A stretch of 64,000 bases of DNA from the NCBI RefSeq assembly GCF_017876155.1, contig NZ_JAGINP010000002.1, positions 310,001 to 374,000 of the forward strand, given 5' to 3'. Each line of letters starts with the position of its first letter. Position 1 is the first letter of the stretch. Under the pieces are notes generated by a model that was not told the DNA's origin, did no database searches, and saw only the letters and a program-made list of their open reading frames with translations. The position numbers were made by a program, and so were the translations under genes. Positions 18,622-27,079 of this stretch are shown piece after piece. The DNA comes from Azospirillum rugosum (GTDB lineage: Bacteria; Pseudomonadota; Alphaproteobacteria; Azospirillales; Azospirillaceae).

Positions 18622-19880
18622 CCGACCTCGCCTGGATCGATGCGGCGTTCACCGCGGCGCGTCCCCAGGCGCTCGGCGCGCTGCTGCGCTACTTCCGCGA
18701 CCTCGACACGGCGGAGGAGGCATTCCAGGACGCCTGCCTGCGGGCGCTGGACAGCTGGCCGCGCAACGGGCCGCCGCGCGACCCGGTCGCGTGGCTGATC
18801 CTCGTCGGGCGCAACGCGGCGCTCGACGGTGTGCGGCGGCGCAGCCGGCTTGAGGCGCTTCCCGACGAGGAGGCTCTGTCGGACCTGGACGACGCCGAGG
18901 CCGGCATGGCCGAGCGGCTGGACGGCTCGCACTACCGCGACGACATCCTGCGGCTGCTCTTCATCTGCTGCCATCCGGACCTGCCGGCGACGCAGCAGAT
19001 CGCGCTGGCCCTGCGCATCGTCAGCGGCCTGTCGGTCAAGCAGATCGCTCGCGCCTTCCTGGTGGGCGAGAGCGCCATAGAGCAGCGCATCACCCGCGCC
19101 AAGGCGCGCGTGTCCGCCGCCGCCGTGCCCTTTGAGGCGCCGGGTGCCGCTGAGCGGGCGGAGCGGCTGTCGGCCGTCGCGGCGATGATCTACCTGATCT
19201 TCAACGAGAGCTATTCGGCCAACGCCGTCGCGGACCGTGGCCGCGCGCCGCTGTGCGACGAGGCGATCCGGTTGGCCCGGCTGCTGCTGCGCCTGTTCCC
19301 GGCGGAGCCGGAGATCATGGGGCTGGCCGCGCTGATGCTGCTCCAGCACGCGCGCACGCCGGCGAGGGCCGACGCCGCGGGCAACGCCGTGCTGCTGGAG
19401 GACCAGGACCGGTCCCTGTGGAGCCGCCCGATGATCGTGGAGGGGCTGGCGCTGATCGACAAGGCGATGCGGCACCGTCGGCCCGGCCCCTATCAGGTGC
19501 AGGCGGCCATCGCCGCGCTGCACGCGCGGGCGGAGCGGGCGGAGCGGGCGGCGGACACCGACTGGGCGCAGATCGACCGGCTCTACGCCACGCTGGAGCG
19601 CTTGCAGCCATCCCCCGTGGTTACGCTGAACCGCGCCGTGGCCGTGTCGAAGCTTCGCGGGGCCGGCGAGGCGCTGGCCATGATCGAGCCGCTGGCGCCG
19701 CGGCTGTCCGGCTATTTCTTCTTCTTCGGGGCGCGCGGGGCTTTTCTTCAGCAACTCGGTCGGATGGAGGAGGCGCGCGAGGCCTTCAACCGCGCCATCG
19801 CGCTCGCCAGCACCCCGGCGGAGGCCGCCCACATCCGCATGCACCTCGACCGTCTGGCGGCCGACGGCGACGCCGGCTGA
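18618..19880 (+). CDS. ECF42-type RNA polymerase sigma factor with C-terminal SnoaL/TPR-like extension
   Basis: A 420-aa sigma factor. Regions sigma2 (ALLRYFRDLDTAEEAFQDAC) and sigma4 (IVSGLSVKQIARAFLVGE) lie in the first roughly 180 residues. The long C-terminal part (FNESYSANAVADRGRAPLCDEAIRLARLL, then helical repeats to the end) is characteristic of the ECF group that carries a DUF6596-like domain and TPR-like helices. No anti-sigma gene is present; the extension is thought to control activity in this group. It overlaps the DGPF gene, and matching promoter motifs suggest that it transcribes its own operon and the SRPBCC-VOC pair. Confidence 0.92.
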   Translation: MTDLAWIDAAFTAARPQALGALLRYFRDLDTAEEAFQDACLRALDSWPRNGPPRDPVAWLILVGRNAALDGVRRRSRLEALPDEEALSDLDDAEAGMAERLDGSHYRDDILRLLFICCHPDLPATQQIALALRIVSGLSVKQIARAFLVGESAIEQRITRAKARVSAAAVPFEAPGAAERAERLSAVAAMIYLIFNESYSANAVADRGRAPLCDEAIRLARLLLRLFPAEPEIMGLAALMLLQHARTPARADAAGNAVLLEDQDRSLWSRPMIVEGLALIDKAMRHRRPGPYQVQAAIAALHARAERAERAADTDWAQIDRLYATLERLQPSPVVTLNRAVAVSKLRGAGEALAMIEPLAPRLSGYFFFFGARGAFLQQLGRMEEAREAFNRAIALASTPAEAAHIRMHLDRLAADGDAG

Positions 19881-19904
19881 CCGAAGAAAAAATTCGAAGG
19901 GCGA

Positions 19905-19932
19905 TGTCGGAAGGCGGCCCACGGCTTCGTCC
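19905..19932 (+). promoter_or_regulatory. Candidate ECF sigma promoter upstream of the SRPBCC-VOC operon
   Basis: TGTCGG (19905-19910), 17 nt, CGTCC (19928-19932), then TAGGGA. Boxes and spacing are identical to the element at 18177-18204, although the spacers are unrelated, as expected for a functional promoter pair. Confidence 0.6.
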
Positions 19933-19971
19933 TAGGGACACAGCTTCAGTGATGGGAGGACAGGGATCAAC

Positions 19972-20463
19972 ATGACGACCACCGCCGATACCGCCGCCAG
20001 CCGCACCCTGACGATCAGCCACGTCCTGGACGCGCCGGCCTCGCTCGTCTTCCGGGCCTGGACCGACCCGGCGCAGCTGCCGAGCTTCTGGGGGCCGCAC
20101 GGCATGACGACGCCCTTCGTGGAGATGGACCTGCGGCCGGGCGGCGCGTTCCGCACGCTGATGCGCGCGCCGGACGGCGCGGAGTACCCGACCTCCGGCG
20201 TGTTCCTGGAGATTGCGGAGAACCGGCGGCTGGTCTTCACCGACGCCTATGAGGCAGGCTTCGTGCCGGCCGCCAAGCCCTTCTTCACCGCCGTCATTAC
20301 CTTCGAAGACCAGGGCAGTGGCAAGACCCTGCTGACCGCGGAGGCGCGCCATTGGCGGGACGAGGACCGCGACGCTCATGAGAACATGGGCTTTCACGAC
20401 GGCTGGGGGCAGAGCCTGGAGCGGCTGGCCAACCATCTCGCCACCCTTCAAAACACGAAGTGA
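19972..20463 (+). CDS. SRPBCC (AHSA1-like) domain protein
   Basis: A 163-aa START/Bet v1-fold protein of the AHSA1-like group (ISHVLDAPASLVFRAWTDPA, FWGPHGM, DLRPGGAF). These small ligand-binding proteins are common in ECF42-type loci together with DGPF and glyoxalase-like proteins. It starts 39 bp after the candidate sigma-dependent promoter and precedes the VOC gene by 31 bp. The ligand is unknown. Confidence 0.9.
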   Translation: MTTTADTAASRTLTISHVLDAPASLVFRAWTDPAQLPSFWGPHGMTTPFVEMDLRPGGAFRTLMRAPDGAEYPTSGVFLEIAENRRLVFTDAYEAGFVPAAKPFFTAVITFEDQGSGKTLLTAEARHWRDEDRDAHENMGFHDGWGQSLERLANHLATLQNTK

Positions 20464-20494
20464 CCATCGAATAATCATAGGGGGAGAAAACGAT

Positions 20495-20926
20495 ATGAGC
20501 ACGACCGACACCGAATTCCCGGCCGTTCCCAAGGACCTGCCGCCGCTGGTCGGCGGGGTGGTTCCGCACCTGACGCTCAGCGACGCCGCCGCGGCGATCG
20601 ACTTCTACACGCGGGCCTTCGGCGCGCAGGAGCTGGCCCGCATTCCGGCCCAGGACGGCAAGCGGCTGATGCACGCCCATTTGCGGATCAACGGCAGCTC
20701 GATCATGTTCAACGACGCCTTCGCCGAATGCGGGCAGGGGCTGGTGCCGCCGCAGGCTTTCGCGCTACACCTCCAGGTGGACGATGTCCAGGTGTGGTGG
20801 ACGCGCGCGGTGGAGGCGGGGGCCGAGGTGGCGATGCCCTTGCAGGACATGTTCTGGGGCGACCGCTACGGGCAGATCCGTGATCCCTTCGGCGTGACCT
20901 GGTCGCTGGCATCGCCGATCCGCTGA
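20495..20926 (+). CDS. VOC (glyoxalase/bleomycin-resistance-fold) family protein
   Basis: A 143-aa vicinal-oxygen-chelate protein with paired beta-alpha-beta-beta-beta modules. VVPHLTLSDAAAAIDFYTRAF opens the first module and DRYGQIRDPFGVTWSLAS closes the second, similar to PhnB-like proteins. ATG 20495 has GGGGGAGAA upstream. It is the last gene of the ECF-controlled set, and a perfect 28-bp inverted repeat follows. The substrate is unknown. Confidence 0.9.
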   Translation: MSTTDTEFPAVPKDLPPLVGGVVPHLTLSDAAAAIDFYTRAFGAQELARIPAQDGKRLMHAHLRINGSSIMFNDAFAECGQGLVPPQAFALHLQVDDVQVWWTRAVEAGAEVAMPLQDMFWGDRYGQIRDPFGVTWSLASPIR

Positions 20927-20938
20927 TTGGAATTTGAG

Positions 20939-21022
20939 TTCACCACCAAGGCACCAAGACACCAAGAATCCACCACGCGCCGGGGGCGAGGACTCTTGGT
21001 GTCTTGGTGCCTTGGTGGTGAA
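20939..21022. repeat. Perfect 28-bp inverted repeat in convergent gap
   Basis: The arms 20939-20966 and 20995-21022 (TTCACCACCAAGGCACCAAG... and its exact complement) flank a 28-bp GC-rich loop. It lies between the convergent VOC and FadR-type genes and probably serves as a bidirectional terminator. The CACCAAGGCACCAAGACACC motif is a dispersed repeat type. Confidence 0.88.
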
Positions 21023-21025
21023 TCC

Positions 21026-21766
21026 TCACAACATGAACAGCGCGTCGCGCACCGCGATCAGGTGGGCGCGGATAACCTCGCGGGCGGTGGACGGGTCGCG
21101 GGCTTTCAGGGCGGCGACGATGGCACGGTGCTGTTTCTCATACAGGATGCGCCGCTCCGGCGTCAGGCTGCGCTGTTTCAGCACGTTCCATTCCGCGTTG
21201 TCGCGGATGCGGTTCAGGACGGCGTAGAAGGCGTCCAGCAGTTCGTTGCGGCAGGCGGCGATCACCGCGCGGTGCAGAGCGCCGTCCCAATGCTCGAACT
21301 CCGGGATCGAGCGCGCGGCTTCCGACTCCCGCAGGCAGCGCTCCATCTCCGCGAAGTCGGCCAACGTCGCGCGGGCGACGGCGAGGTCGGCGATGGCCGG
21401 CTCCAGCAGGATGCGGGCCTCCATCACCTCCGCCGGGCTGGCGTTCATGAAGGCGGCGGGCAGCAGCAGCGCCGACCCGTTCAGCGCCGACGCACCGTCC
21501 AGCTCCACCAGGAAGGTGCCGCGCCCGACGCCGCGGGCGATCCGCCCTTCCGATTCCAGCATGTCGAGCGCCCGGCGCACCGTGTTGCGCGCAAGGCCGA
21601 GCGATTCCGCCAGCATCCGCTCCGTTGGCAACTGCTCGCCAGGGCGCCACAGGCCGCTGGCGATGGCGCGCTGGAGATGGTCGTAGGCGATCTGCGCGCG
21701 GCCGAGCGTGTCGGGTGGTTTCACGGCGGAGATGGCCGACGAGTTGGGCATCGGGGGCTTGGACAT
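21026..21766 (-). CDS. FadR/GntR family transcriptional regulator (FCD domain)
   Basis: A 246-aa regulator. The winged helix is at about residues 25-90 (GLWRPGEQLPTERMLAESLG, ARNTVRRALDMLESEGRI), followed by an all-helical FCD ligand domain with metal-binding histidines such as HWDGALHRAVI and KQHRAIVAAL. It is divergent from the fumarylacetoacetate-hydrolase-type gene and probably represses it from palindromes in the shared 216-bp region. Confidence 0.92.
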   Translation of the reverse strand: MSKPPMPNSSAISAVKPPDTLGRAQIAYDHLQRAIASGLWRPGEQLPTERMLAESLGLARNTVRRALDMLESEGRIARGVGRGTFLVELDGASALNGSALLLPAAFMNASPAEVMEARILLEPAIADLAVARATLADFAEMERCLRESEAARSIPEFEHWDGALHRAVIAACRNELLDAFYAVLNRIRDNAEWNVLKQRSLTPERRILYEKQHRAIVAALKARDPSTAREVIRAHLIAVRDALFML

Positions 21767-21846
21767 CGGGCCGGTCCCCTGTTCGCGCGGGAGCGCACCA
21801 ATGACGAACCATAAGGTCCGCCGGGGCCATGAGCCAATACGCTATA

Positions 21847-21879
21847 TCGTGATACGAATAATCAGCCTTACGGATTATT
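21847..21879. promoter_or_regulatory. Candidate operator for the divergent FadR-type regulator
   Basis: Two palindromes sit together in the divergent region: TCGT-GAT-ACGA (21847-21857) and AATAATC-N9-GATTATT (21857-21879). Their position, and the AT-rich nature of an otherwise GC-rich region, suggest control of both directions. Confidence 0.5.
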
Positions 21880-21982
21880 GACGTACAACGCATATCTGCG
21901 ACAGGATGAACCAACGGTGAGGCAATTTTGGACCGATAAGGTTCACCGAAAAACCAGTCACCCTTTCACAAAAGGAATGGGC

Positions 21983-22885
21983 ATGAAACTGGCGACGATC
22001 AAAGAAATGTCGGGTCGCAGGGAGGACGGCGCACGGGCTGCGCTGGTGGACGCGGACAAGGGACGGGTGTGGCCCATCGAACCGCCGGCCTGGGCGCCCA
22101 AGCACTTCGGCATGGCGGACGTGATCCGGGGCTGGCGCGACCTGCGCGACAGCCTGCGGGCCGACGGGGACGGCATTCCCCTGTCGCAGGTGGAACTGCT
22201 TGCCCCCATTCCGCATCCCCGGCGCAACCTGATGTGCGTCGGCAAGAATTACTTCGACCACGCCCATGAATTCACGCGCTCCGGCTTCGACAGCAGCGCT
22301 TCGTCGGCCAAGGACGCGATCCCCGAACACCCGATCATCTTCACCAAGGTTCCGGAAACGGTGATCGGCCCCGGCGCCGCGATCCGCTACCCGCATGGCG
22401 TCAGCGACCAGATCGACTACGAGGTCGAGTTGGTCGTGGTGATCGGCCGGGCGGGGCGGGACATCCCGAAGGCGCAGGCCATGGACCACGTCTTCGGCTA
22501 CACCATCGCCAACGACGTGACGGCCCGCGACATCCAGGCCCGGCACAAGCAGTGGTTCCTCGGCAAGTCGCTGGACACCTTCTGCCCGCTCGGCCCCTGG
22601 ATCGTGACGGCGGACGAGGTCGACCTGTCTGACACGTCCGTGCGCACCTGGGTGAACGGGGAGCTTCGGCAGAACTCCAACACCCGCGAGCTGATCTTCG
22701 ACGTGCCGACGCTGATCGAGACGATGTCGCGCGGCATCACCTTGCAGCCGGGCGACCTGATCCTGACCGGCACGCCGGCCGGGGTGGGCCTTGGCTTCAC
22801 GCCGCCGAAATTCCTGAAGCCCGGCGACCGGGTGAAGCTGGAGATTGGCGGCATCGGCGTCCTGGAAAACACGCTGGAAGGCTGA
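21983..22885 (+). CDS. Fumarylacetoacetate hydrolase family protein
   Basis: A roughly 300-aa FAH-fold hydrolase/decarboxylase. Conserved segments are LMCVGKNYFDHAHEF, IDYEVELVVVIGR with the metal-binding acidic residues, FGYTIANDVTARDIQ and GDLILTGTPAGVG. Relatives cleave acylpyruvates or decarboxylate ring-fission products of aromatics. ATG 21983 is chosen because AAAGGA lies 7 nt upstream; ATG 21977 would be too close to it. The alpha/beta hydrolase gene follows after 5 bp, so this is the first gene of a catabolic operon. Confidence 0.93.
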   Translation: MKLATIKEMSGRREDGARAALVDADKGRVWPIEPPAWAPKHFGMADVIRGWRDLRDSLRADGDGIPLSQVELLAPIPHPRRNLMCVGKNYFDHAHEFTRSGFDSSASSAKDAIPEHPIIFTKVPETVIGPGAAIRYPHGVSDQIDYEVELVVVIGRAGRDIPKAQAMDHVFGYTIANDVTARDIQARHKQWFLGKSLDTFCPLGPWIVTADEVDLSDTSVRTWVNGELRQNSNTRELIFDVPTLIETMSRGITLQPGDLILTGTPAGVGLGFTPPKFLKPGDRVKLEIGGIGVLENTLEG

Positions 22886-22890
22886 CCGCC

Positions 22891-23670
22891 ATGGCGACGC
22901 TGACCGTGGAGCGCATGGCCGTGGAGGTGGACGGGCAGGGCGACCCGGTGCTGATGATCCACGGGTTGGGCGGAACCTCCAACAGCTTCACGCCGCAGGT
23001 CATGGGGCTGGGTGGCCGGTACCGGTTCATCCGGCCGGACCTGCCGGGCTCCGGCCGGTCGAAGACTCCGGAGGCGGCGCTGTCCGTCGGGCTGTTCGTC
23101 GCCAGCATGGCGAAGCTCTGCGGCGTGCTGGGCATCGAGCGGGCCCATGTGGTGGGGCATTCGCTGGGCACCATCGTGGCGCAGCATCTCGCAGTCGAGC
23201 ATCCGGGGCTGGTGCGCTCCCTGACGCTGTTCGGGCCGCTGATGGCTCCGGCCGACGCCGGGCGGCAGGGCCTGCGCGACCGCGCCGCCAAGGCGCGGGA
23301 CGAGGGCATGGCGCCCATCGCCGACGCCATCGTGCAGGGCTCGCTGTCCACCGACACGCGGGCGAGCCAGCCGGCGGTCGCCGCCTTCGTGCGGGAGTCG
23401 CTGATGCGCCAGTGCGCGGAGGGCTATGCGAAGACCTGCGAGGCGCTGGCCGGTGCGCAGGCCGCCGACCCGTCGCGCATCCGCGTGCGCACGGTGCTGG
23501 TCGCGGGTGACGAGGATGCGGTGGCCCCGGCCTCCGTCGCACGGACGATTTCCGACCGCATGAACGGCGCCGCCCCCGTTCGGGTGCTGCCCCGCTGCGG
23601 CCACTGGCAGACGCTGGAGCGCGCCGCCGACTGCACGGCGATCCTGAGGGAGGCGCTTCAGGGACGATAG
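22891..23670 (+). CDS. Alpha/beta hydrolase
   Basis: A 259-aa alpha/beta-fold hydrolase. The oxyanion motif is in MIHGLGGTSNSF, the nucleophile elbow is GHSLGT, and the catalytic His is near LPRCGHWQTLE. The acidic residue is probably in VAGDEDAVAP. It resembles 3-oxoadipate enol-lactonase or ring-cleavage hydrolases. It lies between FAH-family and amidohydrolase genes, so it likely acts in the same degradation route. Confidence 0.92.
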   Translation: MATLTVERMAVEVDGQGDPVLMIHGLGGTSNSFTPQVMGLGGRYRFIRPDLPGSGRSKTPEAALSVGLFVASMAKLCGVLGIERAHVVGHSLGTIVAQHLAVEHPGLVRSLTLFGPLMAPADAGRQGLRDRAAKARDEGMAPIADAIVQGSLSTDTRASQPAVAAFVRESLMRQCAEGYAKTCEALAGAQAADPSRIRVRTVLVAGDEDAVAPASVARTISDRMNGAAPVRVLPRCGHWQTLERAADCTAILREALQGR

Positions 23671-23735
23671 ACCGTTCGGCCGCTCCCCAAAACAGCCGCG
23701 ACAGACGGCGCGGGGGCGCTTTCAGGGAGGAAACG

Positions 23736-25025
23736 ATGGCGAACGTTCTGGTCACGAACGTGCGCATTCTCGACGGCACGGGCGAGTATCCCTACACCGG
23801 CGAGGTGCTGATCCAGGGCAACCGCATCCGGCGCGTGGCGCGCGGCCTGCGCAGCCTGCCGACCGTCGGCGCGACCGTCATCGACGGGGCCGGCGCCACG
23901 CTGATGCCCGGCATGACGGAGGCCCACACCCACTTCTCCTGGAACGACCAGCCGGACCTGGAATCCATCCAGCGCATGCCGCCGGAGGAGCACACGCTGT
24001 GGGCCGCCAAGGTCGCGAAGACCTACATCGACGCCGGCTTCACCTCCTGCGTCGGGGCGGCGGCGGCCAAGCCGCGGTTGGACGTGGTGGTGCGCAACGC
24101 CATCAACAGCGGCCTGATCCCGGGGCCGCGCTACCTCGCCAACGGGCAGGAGATCGCGACGACCGGCGGGCTGGGCGACACCTCGCCCCCGCACATCCCC
24201 GCGCCCGAACTCAGCTTCGGCTGGGTGGTGACCGGGCCGGAGGACATGCGGCGTGCCGTGCGCATGTTCATCAAGTACGGCGTGGACCTGCTGAAGCTGA
24301 ACATCTCCGGCGAGGAGATCGCGGGTGTGGCCGCCGAGGAAACGCCCATGTGCGACGACGAGGTCGCCATGGCCGTGTCCGAGGCGCACCGGCGCGGCCG
24401 GCGGGTCTGCGCCCACGCGCGCTCCGCGGAATCGGTGAAGATGTGCGTCCGCCACGGGGTGGACATCATCTATCACGCCTCCTACGCCGACGAGGAGGCG
24501 CTGGACATGCTGGAGGCCGCCAAGGACCGCCACTTCGTGGCGCCGGCGCTCGCCTGGCTGTTCCGCACCGGGCGCGATGCGGGCCCCTGGGGGATCAGGC
24601 CGGACAGCCCCATCGCCATCAAGTACCAGCGCGAGGCGGAGATCGCCTGCGAGACCATGCGCAAGATGCTGAAGCGCGGCATCCGCGTGCTGCCCGGCGG
24701 CGACTACGGCTTCGCCTGGATCCCGCACGGTACCAACGCCAAGGACCTTGAATACTTCGTCGACCACTGCGGCTTCTCGACCATGGAGGCGATCGTCTCC
24801 ACGACCAAGTGGGGCGGGGAAATCATGGGTCGCCCCGGGGAACTGGGGCAGATCAAGGAGGGCTACCTCGCCGACCTGATCCTGGTGGACGGCGATCCGG
24901 TGGCGAACATCCGCATCCTCCAGGACCGCACGCGCCTTCTGTTCGTCATGAAGGACGGCGAGTTCCACAAGGCCCCCGACATGGCCCCGCAGCGCAGCCG
25001 GTATGGGATGGGGGTGGTTGCGTGA
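23736..25025 (+). CDS. Amidohydrolase family protein
   Basis: A 429-aa metal-dependent amidohydrolase. The metal motif is MTEAHTHFSW near residue 65, a probable bridging Lys lies in LLKLNISGEE, and later His ligands lie in VCAHARS and IIYHASYADEE. The usual Asp is near VLPGGDYGFAW. The C-terminal strand region LADLILVDGDPVANI is typical of imidazolonepropionase/prolidase-like members. It has AGGGAGGAAACG upstream of ATG 23736. It ends just before a palindromic repeat and the Liv permease genes. Confidence 0.92.
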   Translation: MANVLVTNVRILDGTGEYPYTGEVLIQGNRIRRVARGLRSLPTVGATVIDGAGATLMPGMTEAHTHFSWNDQPDLESIQRMPPEEHTLWAAKVAKTYIDAGFTSCVGAAAAKPRLDVVVRNAINSGLIPGPRYLANGQEIATTGGLGDTSPPHIPAPELSFGWVVTGPEDMRRAVRMFIKYGVDLLKLNISGEEIAGVAAEETPMCDDEVAMAVSEAHRRGRRVCAHARSAESVKMCVRHGVDIIYHASYADEEALDMLEAAKDRHFVAPALAWLFRTGRDAGPWGIRPDSPIAIKYQREAEIACETMRKMLKRGIRVLPGGDYGFAWIPHGTNAKDLEYFVDHCGFSTMEAIVSTTKWGGEIMGRPGELGQIKEGYLADLILVDGDPVANIRILQDRTRLLFVMKDGEFHKAPDMAPQRSRYGMGVVA

Positions 25026-25050
25026 GGGCTTCGACGCGCCTGCGGCGCAG

Positions 25051-25150
25051 CCCCCTCCCTAACCCTCCCCCTCTTCGAGGTGGAGGGGATTGGGCATCGC
25101 AGCACCCAAGCTCCCTCTCCCGCGAAGCGGGGGAGGGCGGGGGGAGGGGG
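25051..25150. repeat. GC-rich palindromic dispersed repeat, copy 3
   Basis: CCCCCTCCCTAACCCTCCCC CTCTTCGAGGTGGAGGGG is followed by CTCCCTCTCCCGCGAAGCGG GGGAGGGCGGGGGGAGGGGG. It lies between the amidohydrolase and livH, with its purine-rich end about 20 bp before the livH start. Confidence 0.85.
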
Positions 25151-25170
25151 CATTTGGCGAGGGCCTTGCG

Positions 25171-26037
25171 ATGAAGCAATTCATCCTCACCACCCTCAAC
25201 GGCCTCACCCTCGGGGCGCTGTATTTCCTGGTCGCCAGCGGCTTCACGCTGGTGTTCGGGCTGATGCGCAACGTCAACCTGGCGCACGGGGCGCTGTACC
25301 TGCTGGGCGCCTACGTCGGCTGGACGGTGGCGGACAAGGTGGAATACTGGCTGCTGGGCGTGGCGGCGGGCTTCGCGGCGACGGCGGTGCTCGGCCTGGG
25401 GCTCCAGCTGCTGATCTTCCGGCGGATGGAGGGGCAGGACCTGCGGCAGACGATGGTGACCATCGGCATCTCCATCGTGCTGGCCGACCTGATGCTGTGG
25501 TTCTGGGGCGGGGAGACCTACCAGTTTACCCCGCCGGAGGTCATCGACGGGTCGCTGCTGCTGCCCTTCACGCCGAACTGGCGCTACCCCAGCTACCGCA
25601 TCGCGCTGCTGGTGGCCGCCGCGGCCATCGGGGTCGGGCTGTGGCTGTTCCTGAACCGCACCAAGGTCGGGATGATGATCCGCGCCGGGGTGGACGACCG
25701 CGCCATGCTGGCGGCGAGCGGAGTCAACGTGCAGCGCGTCTTCGCCATCACCTTCATGGTGGGCGCGGGTCTGGCCGGCTTCGCCGGCGTGGTCGGCGGC
25801 ACCGCCCTGTCCATCGCGCCGGGCGAGGACGTGCGTTACCTGCTGGCCTCCCTGATCGTGGTGATCGTCGGCGGCCTGGGCAGCATCACCGGCGCGGCGG
25901 TCGGCGCGCTGATCATCGGGCTGGCCGAGCAGTACGGGCTCGCCTACTCCCCCACCTACGGGGCGGTCTACACCTTCCTGATCCTGGTGGCGGCGCTGGC
26001 GCTGCGGCCGCAAGGGTTGATGGGGCGCCGGGCATGA
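25171..26037 (+). CDS. livH: Branched-chain amino acid-type ABC transporter permease (LivH)
   Basis: A 288-aa inner-membrane permease of the LivH family with about 8 hydrophobic segments. TLNGLTLGALYFLVASGFTL and FGLMRNVNLAHGALYLLGAY are typical of the N-terminus, and GGLGSITGAAVGALIIG is near the C-terminal coupling region. It overlaps livM by 4 bp. With the neighbouring genes it makes a complete importer, and the catabolic neighbours suggest a substrate other than branched amino acids. Confidence 0.93.
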   Translation: MKQFILTTLNGLTLGALYFLVASGFTLVFGLMRNVNLAHGALYLLGAYVGWTVADKVEYWLLGVAAGFAATAVLGLGLQLLIFRRMEGQDLRQTMVTIGISIVLADLMLWFWGGETYQFTPPEVIDGSLLLPFTPNWRYPSYRIALLVAAAAIGVGLWLFLNRTKVGMMIRAGVDDRAMLAASGVNVQRVFAITFMVGAGLAGFAGVVGGTALSIAPGEDVRYLLASLIVVIVGGLGSITGAAVGALIIGLAEQYGLAYSPTYGAVYTFLILVAALALRPQGLMGRRA

Positions 26038-27062
26038 CCATCGCCATCCAAGACACGACTGTCAGGTCTCCGACGAACCTCGCCCTGCACGGGCGCATCG
26101 CCAAGTATGGGCTGCTGGGGCTGGCGCTGCTGGCCTACCCGCTGATGGCGAGCGATTTCTGGATCGTGCAGATCGGCGCGCAGACGCTGTTCATGGGCAC
26201 CATCGCGCTGTCGCTGATGTGGCTGGGCGGCTATGGCGGCATGGTCAGTTTGGCGCAGCTGACCTTCGCCGGTGTGGCGGCCTACATGGTCGCGGTATTC
26301 GGCGTGTCGAACCGGCCGGACATCTCGCTGGGCTGGGAGTGGTGGGCGGCGATCCCCGTGGCGCTGCTGATCGCCACGGCCTTCGCCACCATCACCGGCA
26401 TGCTCGCGGCGCGGACCGAGGGCATCTACACCATCATGATCACGCTGGCGATCGCGGTGGCCTTCTCCCTGTTCTGCCGGCAGAACTACGCGATCTTCAA
26501 CGGCTTCGCCGGCTTCGCCGGGCTGAAGCCGCCCAGCCTCTTCGGCCTGAATCTCCGGGCGCCGCTGCCCTTCTACTACCTCAGCCTCGCCTTCGCGGCG
26601 GCGGCTTACGCGGGCGTCGTCTATGTGACGCGGTCGACCTTCGGGCTCGCCTTGCAGGCGGTGCGCGACAACCCGCGGCGCATGCGGGCCATCGGCTTCA
26701 ACGTCTACGCCCACCGGGTCGCCGCCTACGCCATGTCCGGCCTGCTGGCCGCCGTCGGGGGGCTGTTGCTGGCCTGGTTCAACGGGCGCATCTCCCCGGG
26801 TTCCATCGCCGCGGGACCCTGCATCAACGTGCTGGTCATGGCGGTGCTGGGCGGCATGGTGCACCCGGTCGGCCCCTATGTCGGGGCGCTGGTCTTCATC
26901 CTGTTGCAGAACTTCGCGATCGACCTGATCGACCCCGAGCGCTTCAACCTCGTCATCGGGGTGGCCTTCCTGATCATCGTGCTGGCGTCGCCCGACGGGC
27001 TGGTCGGGCTGTGGCAGCGCATGACCCGGCGCAGGTCCGAGGGCCCGTCTTCACAACGATAA
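26034..27062 (+). CDS. livM: Branched-chain amino acid-type ABC transporter permease (LivM)
   Basis: A 342-aa LivM-family permease with about ten membrane segments. Typical segments are LGGYGGMVSLAQLTFAGVAA, the cytoplasmic RSTFGLALQAVRDNPRRMRA and GGMVHPVGPYVGALVFILLQ. ATG 26034 overlaps the livH stop. The C-terminus is short and basic. Confidence 0.93.
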   Translation: MTIAIQDTTVRSPTNLALHGRIAKYGLLGLALLAYPLMASDFWIVQIGAQTLFMGTIALSLMWLGGYGGMVSLAQLTFAGVAAYMVAVFGVSNRPDISLGWEWWAAIPVALLIATAFATITGMLAARTEGIYTIMITLAIAVAFSLFCRQNYAIFNGFAGFAGLKPPSLFGLNLRAPLPFYYLSLAFAAAAYAGVVYVTRSTFGLALQAVRDNPRRMRAIGFNVYAHRVAAYAMSGLLAAVGGLLLAWFNGRISPGSIAAGPCINVLVMAVLGGMVHPVGPYVGALVFILLQNFAIDLIDPERFNLVIGVAFLIIVLASPDGLVGLWQRMTRRRSEGPSSQR

Positions 27063-27079
27063 AATCTTGGGAGGGAACC

